The translations under genes and the position numbers were made by a program. The notes under the pieces were generated by a model. It made no database searches. It worked only from the letters and a program-made list of their open reading frames with translations, and had not been told where the DNA came from. A stretch of DNA of 64,000 nt from Paractinoplanes maris. Lineage in GTDB: Bacteria > Actinomycetota > Actinomycetes > Mycobacteriales > Micromonosporaceae. The DNA lies in NCBI RefSeq assembly GCF_023544465.1, contig NZ_JALPVL010000006.1:1-64000 (forward strand). The letters are read 5' to 3'. Positions 1-7,921 of this stretch are shown here, piece after piece (position 1 is the stretch's first letter; each line of letters begins with the position of its first letter).

Positions 1-77
1 GGCACCTGCGAGATCAGCACCCCGAGCGAGACCTGATCAGGACGCACCATCGGGCGATCCACCGCATCCGCTGTCAT
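1..77 (-). CDS. Transposase N-terminal fragment, cut by window edge
   Basis: An ATG at 77 opens a frame that runs off the left edge of the window after 25 codons. The visible peptide contains DQVSLGVLISQV, which resembles the (D)RISLGVL segment near the N-terminus of IS4-type transposases of actinomycetes. Too little is visible to place the family or to tell whether the gene is intact outside the window. If real, the 100 bp to its right would hold the end of the insertion sequence. The family assignment is inference from one short motif. Confidence 0.4.
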   Translation of the reverse strand, partial: MTADAVDRPMVRPDQVSLGVLISQV

Positions 78-178
78 GACCGGTGATCCAAGCCATCACC
101 ACAACCGAAGTCACCACACCACGCCGAACAACCGGGCTACCAGCTCAACCAAGATCAACTTAAGCTACGCGGCATTGG

Positions 179-256
179 GGCTTGGGGGCTCTCCGGGCAA
201 CGGCGCCGTAGCGAATCGTGAGGGAGGGCTGCCGTCGCCCGGAGAGCCCCCAAGCC
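179..256. repeat. Long inverted repeat, 26-bp arms
   Basis: Bases 179-204 and 231-256 are reverse complements with a single mismatch. The outer 20 bp (179-198 and 237-256) match perfectly. The loop is 26 bases. It lacks a U-tract, so it is not a classic intrinsic terminator. It could be a cruciform, a non-autonomous element end or a strong RNA hairpin. Confidence 0.8.
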
Positions 257-703
257 AACAGCCACGCTATAGAAAAGCCCTCCGATGCCGACCGCTGCCG
301 TCACAGCATCGGCTCGACGGTCGGGGCCACCAGCTCCGCCTACGGGCCGAGCACCGCAAACACCATGCTGAGCACGCCGCCCCCGCCAGGCTGACGCATC
401 ACCCGAGTGGCGAGCCCCACCACCCTTTTCCCAAGCATTCCGACACCACCCCTACCCACCACCCAGCCCCATCGCCGCGCAGCGGCAAGCATTCACCTCG
501 ACCAAGACGTACGCCGAAGGCGAAAGCAACCGGCATTGTTAAGTTCCCGCACCCCACCACCCACGTAGGCCTGCTGAACCGTACCGCCCAGCTTCGTCCC
601 CAACGCGGCAGCCAGATCCCTCACCCGCCAGGTGACCGCCACCCCGACCAGCCACCCACCAGCCGGTGACCCAGCTCCATGCCGCCGGCAAGCTCGCCCG
701 CAA

Positions 704-778
704 GGGCGCGGGCAGGGGTGAGCAAGCAAGGCCGTAACTGCTCCTCCAGGCCCTGCTTGCTCACCCCTGCCCGCGCCC
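704..778. repeat. Long inverted repeat, 30-bp arms
   Basis: Bases 704-733 and 749-778 are reverse complements with one mismatch, separated by a 15-base loop. The arms contain GGCAGGGGTGAGCAAGC and its complement. It lies about 120 bp beyond the stop codon of the leftward chitosanase gene, so it could end that transcript, although no T-run follows. The arms do not match those of the 179-256 hairpin. Confidence 0.8.
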
Positions 779-896
779 GTCCACCGCAAGCAAGTCCAAC
801 CCACCCAGCGAACCAGCCGCACCCACCAGCACCGGGAAAACACACCGGGGCCGGAGCCGCAGAGCGACCCCAACCCCGGTTCCCCAGACCATCACG

Positions 897-2108
897 TCAG
901 CCGATGTGGAAACTTTCGCCATAGACAGCGAAGTCCAACGGCGTATTCAGGTCGAAATTGCTGTTGCTGAGGAAGCGACGCTGAGCTGTGTCCACACGAG
1001 AGGTGTCGGAATGCGCCTCCTCTTTTTTCATCTCGATCACGCGTTCGTCCAGGAAGGCGTTCAGCCAGGCGCGCTCGTCGCCGCCCTGCGCCGGGGGTTT
1101 CGCCCTCTTCAGGGCCTGGGTGCGGATGGCGCGCATTCCTTCGTAGCCGTGCATGACCGCCGCGTCGTAGTAGGCGAACTGGCCCAGCGCCCGCACCCCG
1201 TCGTTTTTACCGTCGCGCACTGACGGGTTGAAGTAGACCCTGTCTCGCTCTGCTTCTTGCGCCGCCTGGAAGCGGGTGTCGGCGGCTGCCGTGCGCCAGT
1301 CGTTCGTGAAGTTGGGGTCCAGCCCCGCGTGTGAGGCCGTCCCGTTGACGTTGCGCAGCGCCGGCAGGTATTTGGCCAGCACGTTTCCGGGCACCGCGTT
1401 GGTGTAGGCCTGCACGAGTTCCAGCATGTCGCCGGTGCCTGAGCAGAAGCCGATGATGCCCGCCGTGTAGCCGCGGCCGTCGCCGATGTCCTCGATGTAG
1501 CGGAACTGGGCCCGCCAGTCGAGCGACGAGTTCTCCGCCGCCGACACGAGTTGCATGGCTGCGTCTTTCTTGGCTGGGTTGTCCAAGTTGGTCCCCGTCG
1601 GTGCGGTGGTCGGCGGGGTGGTCGGTGCCGTCCCGCCGGGCAGGGTCCAATTCTGGTTGGCGGTTCCGGAGCACGTCCAGATCTGCAGGCGGGTGCCGTT
1701 GGCCGAGGTGTTGCCGGTGACGTCCAGGCACTTGCCGCTGCCCGTGTTGACCAGGGTGCTGCCCGCGACCGACCACTTCTGGGCGCCGGTGGCGTTGCAG
1801 TCGTACAGCTGGATCTTGGCTCCGTTGGTGGTTGCCGCGGCGGCGACGTCGAGGCATTTGCCGAGCGCCCGGATGCTGCCGTCGGTGTTGCCGACGGTCC
1901 ATTGCTGGGCTCCGGAGTTGTTGCAGTCGTAGAGCTGGACGGCGGTGCCGTTGGCCGAGTTCGCACTGGCCACGTCGACACACTTGCCGCCCAGGCCCTT
2001 GATCGGACCGGCTGTCGCGGCACTGGCCGGAAGCAGCCCATAGATCAGGGCGGCTCCGGGGACGGCCAGGGCGACGGTGGCGTAGAGGACTCTCCTTGCG
2101 CGGATCAT
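897..2108 (-). CDS. csnA: Secreted GH46 chitosanase with ricin-B lectin domain
   Basis: Endo-chitosanase predicted to cut chitosan outside the cell into glucosamine oligosaccharides. The 403-aa product has a signal peptide (about residues 1-32), then a ricin-type beta-trefoil lectin domain (about 33-157) with three QxW repeats (W70, W112, W154), then a Pro/Thr linker. The GH46 domain follows, with E192 in AENSSLDW and D210 in GDGRGYT. Their 18-residue spacing equals that of the catalytic E22/D40 pair of Streptomyces N174 chitosanase. An in-frame upstream ATG exists, but the start at 2108 directly precedes the signal peptide and has a purine-rich GGAAGAG before it. It is divergent from the regulator gene of the csn import operon, whose products would take up what this enzyme releases. 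Confidence 0.92.
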   Translation of the reverse strand: MIRARRVLYATVALAVPGAALIYGLLPASAATAGPIKGLGGKCVDVASANSANGTAVQLYDCNNSGAQQWTVGNTDGSIRALGKCLDVAAAATTNGAKIQLYDCNATGAQKWSVAGSTLVNTGSGKCLDVTGNTSANGTRLQIWTCSGTANQNWTLPGGTAPTTPPTTAPTGTNLDNPAKKDAAMQLVSAAENSSLDWRAQFRYIEDIGDGRGYTAGIIGFCSGTGDMLELVQAYTNAVPGNVLAKYLPALRNVNGTASHAGLDPNFTNDWRTAAADTRFQAAQEAERDRVYFNPSVRDGKNDGVRALGQFAYYDAAVMHGYEGMRAIRTQALKRAKPPAQGGDERAWLNAFLDERVIEMKKEEAHSDTSRVDTAQRRFLSNSNFDLNTPLDFAVYGESFHIG

Positions 2109-2160
2109 GGCTCTTCCGAGCGAGGGGGATTCGTGGGGATGGATCGCGCGATGAGGAGAG

Positions 2161-2189
2161 ACGCTAGAACAGTTAAAAAGGTTTATCAA
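2161..2189 (-). promoter_or_regulatory. Chitosanase promoter with putative CsnR operator
   Basis: On the minus strand TTGATA (2184-2189) and TAGCGT (2161-2166) are separated by exactly 17 bp, a good housekeeping-sigma promoter. The spacer contains TAACTGTT (2168-2175). The same 8-mer, in the opposite orientation, lies at the start of the divergent regulator transcript. Repressor binding here would block the promoter. The predicted leader is about 45 nt. Confidence 0.6.
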
Positions 2190-2239
2190 TAGCCTTCGAT
2201 CGACTCCTCTAGGCTGGCGGGCAGGTTGACGGCCGGACC

Positions 2240-2290
2240 TTGACACCCGTTGGCGGTCCGCCTACCGTCCCGGCTAACTGTTAGTCAGTT
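2240..2290 (+). promoter_or_regulatory. csnR promoter and palindromic operator
   Basis: TTGACA (2240-2245) and TACCGT (2263-2268) have a 17-bp spacer. The imperfect palindrome AACTGTTAGTCAGTT (2276-2290, half-sites AACTG/CAGTT) covers the expected start point. It shares TAACTGTT with the chitosanase promoter. This suggests one ROK regulator controls itself, the import operon and the chitosanase. Binding is inferred. Confidence 0.6.
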
Positions 2291-2324
2291 TGCCTATCGC
2301 CACATCGCACCGGGAGCCGCCGCC

Positions 2325-3506
2325 GTGACCCGTCTGGCTGGTTCGTCCAAACTGCTGCGCGCCATGAACGAGAGCGCGGCCCTGGCCCACCTGCTGGACC
2401 CCGGCATGCTCACGCGGGCCGATCTGCGCAAGCTCACGGCCCTGTCGACGCCGACGATCTCCGAGGTGCTGCGCCGGCTCACCGAGGCCGGCCTGGTCAA
2501 CGTGGTCGGCCACAACAGTGGGCGCCCGGGGCCGAACGCCGAGATCTACAACGCCAACCCGGACGCGGCCTACGCGGCGGCCGTCTCGGTGCGTGACATC
2601 GGTGCCAGCGGCGCGCCCTCGGTGGTGGCCGCGCTGTGCGACCTCACCGGCGAGGTGCGCGGGCGGGTCGAGCAGCGCATCGACTTCCTCACCACCGACC
2701 CGCTGACCGCGCTGGTCGAGGTGGTGGCCCGGCTCCGCGAGGAGGCCGGCGTCCCGGCCGACCGGATCCGGCACGTGCAGTTCGGCGTGGCCGGCTCCTA
2801 CGACCCGCACACCGAGACGATCCGGCACGTCGACGTGCCCGGCTTCGGGCGCACCGGCCTGGTGCCGCAGCTCGCGGCGGCACTGGGCACGCACGTCGGT
2901 GTCGACAACGACGTCAACCTGGCCGCGATCGCCGAGCGGCAGCGGGGCGTGGGCCGCGAGGCCGACGGCTTCGCCCTGCTCTGGCTGGGCGAGGAGGGCC
3001 TCGGTCTGGCCATCGACATGGCCGGCACGCTGATGCGCGGCGCGCGCGGCGGGGCCGGCGAGATCGGCTACATGCCGCTCTACTCACCCGATTCGTCGCA
3101 CCGCAAGCTCGACCTGCAGGACCTGTTCGGCGGGGCCGCCATCCTCGAGCTGGCCCGGGACTGCGGCGTTCCCGGGCGCACTCCGGCCGAGGTGGTCCGG
3201 TCGGCCGCGGCCGAGCCGGCCAACGGTGGTGACTTCCTGATCGCGCTGGCCGACCGCATCGTGATCGGCCTGGCCGCGGTGATCGCCGTGCTCGACCCCT
3301 ACCTGGTGGTGCTCTCCGGCCCGATCGCGCAGGCCGGCGGGGCGCCGCTGCTGTCCGCGGTGACCTTCGCGGTGCGCCGCGCGGCCCCGCTGGAGAGCTC
3401 GATCGCCGTGACCTCGATCGACGACGACGCGGTGCTGCTCGGCGCGCTCGACGCCGGGCTGATCGCGGTCCACGAAACCCTCATCGACACGATCCGCTCC
3501 TCTTAA
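2325..3506 (+). CDS. csnR: ROK-family transcriptional repressor, CsnR-like
   Basis: Predicted repressor of chitosan utilisation. The 393-aa product starts at GTG 2325, preceded by GGGAG. An upstream in-frame start would put the operator inside the gene. It has an N-terminal winged-helix domain (about residues 10-75; LSTPTISEVLRRL is the recognition region) followed by the ROK sugar-kinase-like fold with VDNDVN and a GGAGEIGYMPL segment. In Streptomyces the ROK protein CsnR represses csnA and heads the csnR-K cluster. The same order (regulator, binding protein, two permeases, GH4 enzyme, kinase) follows here, 21 bp downstream. The effector is probably a glucosamine oligosaccharide or its phosphate, by inference. 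Confidence 0.85.
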   Translation: MTRLAGSSKLLRAMNESAALAHLLDPGMLTRADLRKLTALSTPTISEVLRRLTEAGLVNVVGHNSGRPGPNAEIYNANPDAAYAAAVSVRDIGASGAPSVVAALCDLTGEVRGRVEQRIDFLTTDPLTALVEVVARLREEAGVPADRIRHVQFGVAGSYDPHTETIRHVDVPGFGRTGLVPQLAAALGTHVGVDNDVNLAAIAERQRGVGREADGFALLWLGEEGLGLAIDMAGTLMRGARGGAGEIGYMPLYSPDSSHRKLDLQDLFGGAAILELARDCGVPGRTPAEVVRSAAAEPANGGDFLIALADRIVIGLAAVIAVLDPYLVVLSGPIAQAGGAPLLSAVTFAVRRAAPLESSIAVTSIDDDAVLLGALDAGLIAVHETLIDTIRSS

Positions 3507-3527
3507 CCCTCATCTGAGAGGCCCACA

Positions 3528-4844
3528 GTGAACAAACGGCTCTCGCATGCCCTTTTTGCCCTAGCAACAGCCGCTTTGCTGACGACCGCCTGCACACCGG
3601 CTCCGAAAGAAAACAAGATCGCCGACCCCGGTACGGAGGTGTCCGGCACCGTCGAGCTGTGGCACTTCTTCACCGAGCGCGAGGCCGACGCCGTCGCGCA
3701 GGTCGTCAAGGACTTCGAAGGCAGCCACCCGAACATCAAGGTGACGATCAAGGCGGGTCAGGACGACTCCAAGGTCACCCAGGCCATCGGCGCGGGCAAC
3801 GGCCCGGACGTCGGCCTCTCCTACTCCACCGACATCGTCGGCAAGTTCTGCTCGTCCGGCGCGTGGGTCGACCTCAAGCAGTACATCGATCGCGACAAAG
3901 TGGATCTGAACAAGCTCAACGCGACCACCCGCTCCTACACCGAGTTCCAGGGCAAGCGTTGCGCGATGCCGTTCCTGGCCGACGCGTACGGCATGTTCTA
4001 CAACAAGGACCTGTTCGCCAAGGCCGGACTGGACGGGCCGCCCAAGACACTGGACGAGCTCACCGCGTACGCGAAGAAGTTGACCGTCAAGAACGCGGAC
4101 GGGTCGCTCAAGACCGTCGGGTTCCTGCCGCTGTACGACTTCTACGAGAACGCCGCCTCGCACCTCGCACCGGCCGTCGGGGCCCAGTGGCTGACCGCCG
4201 ACGGCAAGTCCGCGGTCGGCACCGACCCGGGCTGGAAGACGCTGCTGACCTGGCAGAAGGACCTCGTCGACTGGTACGGCTACGACAACCTGCAGAAGTT
4301 CCGGGCGAGTCTGGGCGACGAGTACAGCGCCGACAACGCGTTCCAGAAGGGGCAGGTCGCGATCAACATCGACGCCGAGTACCGCCTGGCCTTCGTCAAG
4401 GACCAGGCCCCCCAGCTCAAGTACGGGGTGGCGCCGATCCCGACGAGCGACGCGGCCCACTACGGCGGCGGCTACGTGACCGGCAACATCCTGGGGATCA
4501 GCAAGAACGCCAAGAATCCCGAGGCCGCCTGGGAGCTGATCAAGTATCTGACCACCGACGACAAAGCGGTCATCAAGCTTTCCGGGCTGCTCAAGAACAT
4601 CCCGACCACCACCGCGTCGATCGCCGACCCGGGGCTCAACGCGGACGCCGACTTCAAGACGTTCATCGACATCTTCACCAACCCGAACTCGTCGACCACA
4701 CCGCCGTCGGCCTCCGGTCCGGCCTATCAGGAGACGTTCGGGCAGTTCCTCAACAGTTACCAGGCGGGCAAGATCAAGGATCTCGACGCCGGCCTCACCG
4801 ACGCCGACAAGCAGGTCAACAGCGTCATGACGCTGGGCGGCTGA
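3528..4844 (+). CDS. csnE: Sugar ABC transporter solute-binding lipoprotein, CsnE-like
   Basis: Extracellular binding protein (family 1 type) predicted to capture chitosan oligosaccharides. The start is GTG 3528 with TGAGAGG upstream. The 438-aa product has a lipoprotein signal with lipobox LTTAC (C22), then a typical two-lobe binding protein with VELWHFFTE near the N-terminus and GPDVGLSYSTD in the first lobe. It is followed 5 bp later by the first permease. No dedicated ATPase gene is present; Streptomyces importers of this class share the MsiK ATPase, so the same is expected here. Ligand identity rests on synteny. Confidence 0.85.
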   Translation: MNKRLSHALFALATAALLTTACTPAPKENKIADPGTEVSGTVELWHFFTEREADAVAQVVKDFEGSHPNIKVTIKAGQDDSKVTQAIGAGNGPDVGLSYSTDIVGKFCSSGAWVDLKQYIDRDKVDLNKLNATTRSYTEFQGKRCAMPFLADAYGMFYNKDLFAKAGLDGPPKTLDELTAYAKKLTVKNADGSLKTVGFLPLYDFYENAASHLAPAVGAQWLTADGKSAVGTDPGWKTLLTWQKDLVDWYGYDNLQKFRASLGDEYSADNAFQKGQVAINIDAEYRLAFVKDQAPQLKYGVAPIPTSDAAHYGGGYVTGNILGISKNAKNPEAAWELIKYLTTDDKAVIKLSGLLKNIPTTTASIADPGLNADADFKTFIDIFTNPNSSTTPPSASGPAYQETFGQFLNSYQAGKIKDLDAGLTDADKQVNSVMTLGG

Positions 4845-4849
4845 CCGAG

Positions 4850-5743
4850 ATGGCGGCCAAACCCTGGGGCGTACGGGTCCGGAGAGGTGCCACCACACTC
4901 TCGTTCCTCGCGCCGGCGCTGATCGGCATCGCGGTGTTCTTCCTGTACCCCCTGGGTTCGGCGGTCTACTTCTCGTTCACGAAGTTCGACCTGCTCTCGG
5001 TCCCGCAGTGGGTCGGGCTGGACAACTACCGGCGGATGGCCGACGACCCGTTCCTGCTCCAGTCGATCCGCAACACCCTGTGGATGGTCGTGGTCTTCGT
5101 GCCGGTGCGGATCATCGGCGCGATCGGGCTGTCGATGCTGCTCACCCAGTTGCGGCGTGGTGCCGGGTTCTTCCGCACGCTGTTCTATCTGCCCGCGCTG
5201 GTCCCGCCGGTGGCCGCCACCATCGCGTTCGTCTACCTGCTCAAGCCGGGCACCGGACCGGTCAACCACTTCCTGGCGACGATCGGCATCGAGGGCCCGC
5301 TCTGGTTCAACTCGCCGGCCTGGGCCAAGCCGTCGCTGGTGCTGCTCGGCCTGTGGGCGATCGGCGATCTCATGGTGATCTTCCTGGCCGCCGTGCTGGG
5401 TGTGCCGTCCAGCCTCTACGAGGCCGCGTCGCTGGACGGCGCCAACGCCTGGCAGCGATTCCGGTCGATCACGCTGCCGACGATCCAGCCGGTGGTGCTG
5501 TTCGCCGCGGTCACCGGCGTGATCTACACGTTGCAGTACTTCGACCAGGCCGCGGTGGCCGGCTCGATCGCCAGCGGGCAGGCCACCGTGGGCGGCGGGA
5601 TCTCGTCGAACTTCGGCTTCCCGGAGGGCTCGACCTTCACCTACCCACTTTGGCTCTACACCGTGGGCTTCCGGTACAGCGCCCTGGGCTACGCGAACGC
5701 GCTGGCTATCGGGCTCTTCGTGGTCGCGCTGGGGTCACCCTGA
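4850..5743 (+). CDS. csnF: Sugar ABC permease, CsnF-like, frameshifted at the 3' end
   Basis: MalF-type inner-membrane permease with about six membrane segments. The EAA loop EAASLDGANAWQRF binds the ATPase. The start ATG 4850 lies 5 bp after the preceding stop. The frame ends abruptly at 5743 with ...VVALGSP. The neighbouring frame continues VTLILLRRAKAFSGEES to a TGA at 5785-5787 that overlaps the next gene's GTG start by four bases. One extra G in the GGGG run at 5731-5734 would join the two and restore the usual C-terminus and coupling. This is therefore a one-base deletion or a sequencing error. Loss of about 15 residues may or may not inactivate the protein. Confidence 0.85.
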   Translation: MAAKPWGVRVRRGATTLSFLAPALIGIAVFFLYPLGSAVYFSFTKFDLLSVPQWVGLDNYRRMADDPFLLQSIRNTLWMVVVFVPVRIIGAIGLSMLLTQLRRGAGFFRTLFYLPALVPPVAATIAFVYLLKPGTGPVNHFLATIGIEGPLWFNSPAWAKPSLVLLGLWAIGDLMVIFLAAVLGVPSSLYEAASLDGANAWQRFRSITLPTIQPVVLFAAVTGVIYTLQYFDQAAVAGSIASGQATVGGGISSNFGFPEGSTFTYPLWLYTVGFRYSALGYANALAIGLFVVALGSP

Positions 5744-5783
5744 TCCTGCTGCGCCGGGCCAAGGCCTTCTCCGGGGAGGAATC

Positions 5784-6668
5784 GTGACGGCCGTACTCGA
5801 CCCGCCCGCGGTGCTGACCGCGCCGACGCCGGACCGGCGGATCAAGCGGCAGCGGCGGATGGCCTGGATCGCCAAGCACAGCATCGCGATCGCGATCAGC
5901 GTCATGTTCGTGACGCCGGTGGTCTACCTCGTGCTGCTCTCGCTGATGACCAGCGACCAGGCGCTGACCGCCGACTACTGGCCCAACTCGTGGCACCCGG
6001 AGAACTACGTCCGGGTCTTCGAGGTGACCCCGCTGCCGCGCTATCTGCTCAACACGGTCATCTACGCGGTGTCCTCGACGGTCCTCGTGCTGCTGTCGAG
6101 CGTTCCCGCCGCGTACGCGCTGGCGAAGTTGAAGTTCCGGGGCAGCAACGCGCTGTTCCTGCTGGTGATCTGCGTGATGATGCTGCCGCCGCAGGTCGTC
6201 ACGGTGCCGCTCTATCTGATGTGGGCCAACGCCGGCCTGACCGGTTCGCTGTGGCCGCTGATCGTGCCCGCGCTGTTCGGCGACGCGTTCTGCATCTTCC
6301 TGCTGCGTCAGTTCCTGCTCACCATCCCGAGCGAGTATCTCGACGCGGCCCGGGTCGACGGCTGCGGCGAGTGGCGCACGCTGCTGCGGGTGGTGCTGCC
6401 GATGGCCCGTCCCGGCATCGCGGCGGCCGGGCTGTTCCAGTTCTTCTACTGCTGGAACGACTATTACGGCCCGCTCCTCTACACCAGCGAGAACGAGAGC
6501 GCGTGGACCCTGTCTCTCGGGCTCGCGTCGTTCCACAGTGTTCATCACGTGGACTGGAACCTGGTCACGGCGGCAACGGTGCTGGCGATGGCCCCGCTCA
6601 TTGTCATTTTCTTCTTCGCCCAGCGTGCCTTCGTCCAAGGCATCACACTGACGGGATTCAAAGGTTGA
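5784..6668 (+). CDS. csnG: Sugar ABC permease, CsnG-like
   Basis: MalG-type permease of 294 aa with six predicted membrane segments and the EAA motif EYLDAARVDGCGEWR, which couples to the ATPase. It starts at GTG 5784 behind GGGGAGGA. Its start overlaps the stop the upstream permease would have without its frameshift. Its own stop overlaps the TTG start of the GH4 gene, so the operon is tightly coupled. It forms the channel with the upstream permease. Confidence 0.88.
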   Translation: MTAVLDPPAVLTAPTPDRRIKRQRRMAWIAKHSIAIAISVMFVTPVVYLVLLSLMTSDQALTADYWPNSWHPENYVRVFEVTPLPRYLLNTVIYAVSSTVLVLLSSVPAAYALAKLKFRGSNALFLLVICVMMLPPQVVTVPLYLMWANAGLTGSLWPLIVPALFGDAFCIFLLRQFLLTIPSEYLDAARVDGCGEWRTLLRVVLPMARPGIAAAGLFQFFYCWNDYYGPLLYTSENESAWTLSLGLASFHSVHHVDWNLVTAATVLAMAPLIVIFFFAQRAFVQGITLTGFKG

Positions 6669-7921
6669 AGATCGCAGTCATCGGGGGCGGCTCGACGTAC
6701 ACCCCCGAACTGGTCGACGGGTTCGCCCGGCTCGGCTCCATGGTCACCGAGCTGGTGCTGATCGACCCGGCGGCCGACCGCCTCGAGATCGTGGGCGCGT
6801 TCTCCGCCCGCATCCTCGAGCACCACGGTCACCCGGCCAAAATCTGGTGGACCACCGACCTCGACGCGGGGGTGACCGACGCCGATGTGGCCGTCATTCA
6901 GTTGCGTGTCGGCGGCCAGCAGGCCCGCATCGGTGACGAGACGTTCCCGCTCGGCTGCGGTTGCGTCGGCCAGGAGACGACCGGGGCCGGCGGGCTGGCC
7001 AAGGCCCTGCGGACGGTGCCGGTCGTCCTCGACGTGGCCGAGCGGATCCGCCGCCGGGCCAAGCCGGGCGCCTGGATCGTCGACTTCACCAACCCGGTCG
7101 GCATCGTCACCCGCGCCCTGCTCGACGCGGGCCACCGCGCCGTCGGTCTGTGCAACGTGGCGATCGGCTTCCAGCGGCGCTTCGCCGGCCACCTGGGCGT
7201 CGACCCCTCCGCGGTCACCCTCGAACACGTCGGCCTCAACCACCTGACCTGGGAACGAGCCGCCTATGTGGACGGTGTCGACCGGCTGCCGGAGCTGCTC
7301 GGCACGCACCTGGCCGACCTGGCCGCCGAGGTCGACCTGCCCGAACAGGTGCTGCGGACCCTGGGCAACGTCCCGTCCTACTACCTGTCGTACTTCTATG
7401 CCCACGACCGGCACGTCCGCCAGCTGCTGGAAGGACCCACGCGCGGGCAGCGGGTGGCCGAGATCGAGGCCACGCTGATCGAGATGTACCGCGACGTGTC
7501 GCTGGTCGAGAAGCCCGCCCTGCTCGGCGAACGCGGCGGCGCCTACTACTCCGAGGCCGCCGTCGGCTTGATCGCCTCCCTGCACGGTCACGACGACCGA
7601 GCCGTCCACTCGGTCAACGTCCGCAACGAGGGCACGCTGGCGTTCCTGCCCGACGACGCCGTCATCGAGGTGTCGGCCCGGGCCACCACCGAGGGCCCCT
7701 CGGTGCTCCCGGTCAACCCGCTCCCACCGGACCTGGCCGGCCTGGTCGCGCACGTCTGGGGGTACGAGGAGCTCGCGCTCGACGCGGCCCTGCGAGGCGG
7801 GCGCGAGCGGGTCTACCACGCCCTGCTGGCCCACCCACTGGTCGGACAGCACGAGAAGGCCGACCAGCTGACCGACCGGTTGATCGCCAGCGGCCGGGCC
7901 CATCTCGCGTGGGCCCGATGA
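6665..7921 (+). CDS. csnH: GH4 family glycosidase, CsnH-like
   Basis: Intracellular NAD- and metal-dependent glycosidase of family GH4, predicted to split imported (possibly phosphorylated) chitosan oligosaccharides. The 418-aa product starts with an NAD-binding loop IGGGSTYTPEL. It carries the metal-ligand Cys in GLCNVAIGF and the metal His in GLNHLTW, as in 6-phospho-beta-glucosidases. The TTG start at 6665 overlaps the permease stop (TTGA), and the stop overlaps the kinase start (ATGA). Substrate is inferred from neighbours. Confidence 0.87.
   Translation: MKIAVIGGGSTYTPELVDGFARLGSMVTELVLIDPAADRLEIVGAFSARILEHHGHPAKIWWTTDLDAGVTDADVAVIQLRVGGQQARIGDETFPLGCGCVGQETTGAGGLAKALRTVPVVLDVAERIRRRAKPGAWIVDFTNPVGIVTRALLDAGHRAVGLCNVAIGFQRRFAGHLGVDPSAVTLEHVGLNHLTWERAAYVDGVDRLPELLGTHLADLAAEVDLPEQVLRTLGNVPSYYLSYFYAHDRHVRQLLEGPTRGQRVAEIEATLIEMYRDVSLVEKPALLGERGGAYYSEAAVGLIASLHGHDDRAVHSVNVRNEGTLAFLPDDAVIEVSARATTEGPSVLPVNPLPPDLAGLVAHVWGYEELALDAALRGGRERVYHALLAHPLVGQHEKADQLTDRLIASGRAHLAWAR

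Larger units (their letters stand above)
78..896. other. Gene-poor region with two long hairpins
   Basis: Open frames exist on both strands here, but their peptides are low-complexity (His/Pro/Arg-rich or Gly/Trp-rich), have no convincing ribosome-binding site and match no family I recognise. The region lies between a probable transposase start and the end of the chitosanase gene. Its only clear structures are the two long inverted repeats listed separately. It may be decayed mobile-element DNA. Confidence 0.5.

Noticed and set aside
76-669. 197-codon open frame on the plus strand near the left edge
   Set aside because: Low-complexity His/Pro/Arg peptide, no ribosome site, no family resemblance, and it runs through a long hairpin.
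5731-5734. Programmed ribosomal frameshifting in csnF
   Set aside because: No slippery heptamer or downstream pseudoknot is evident; a single-base indel explains the data more simply.
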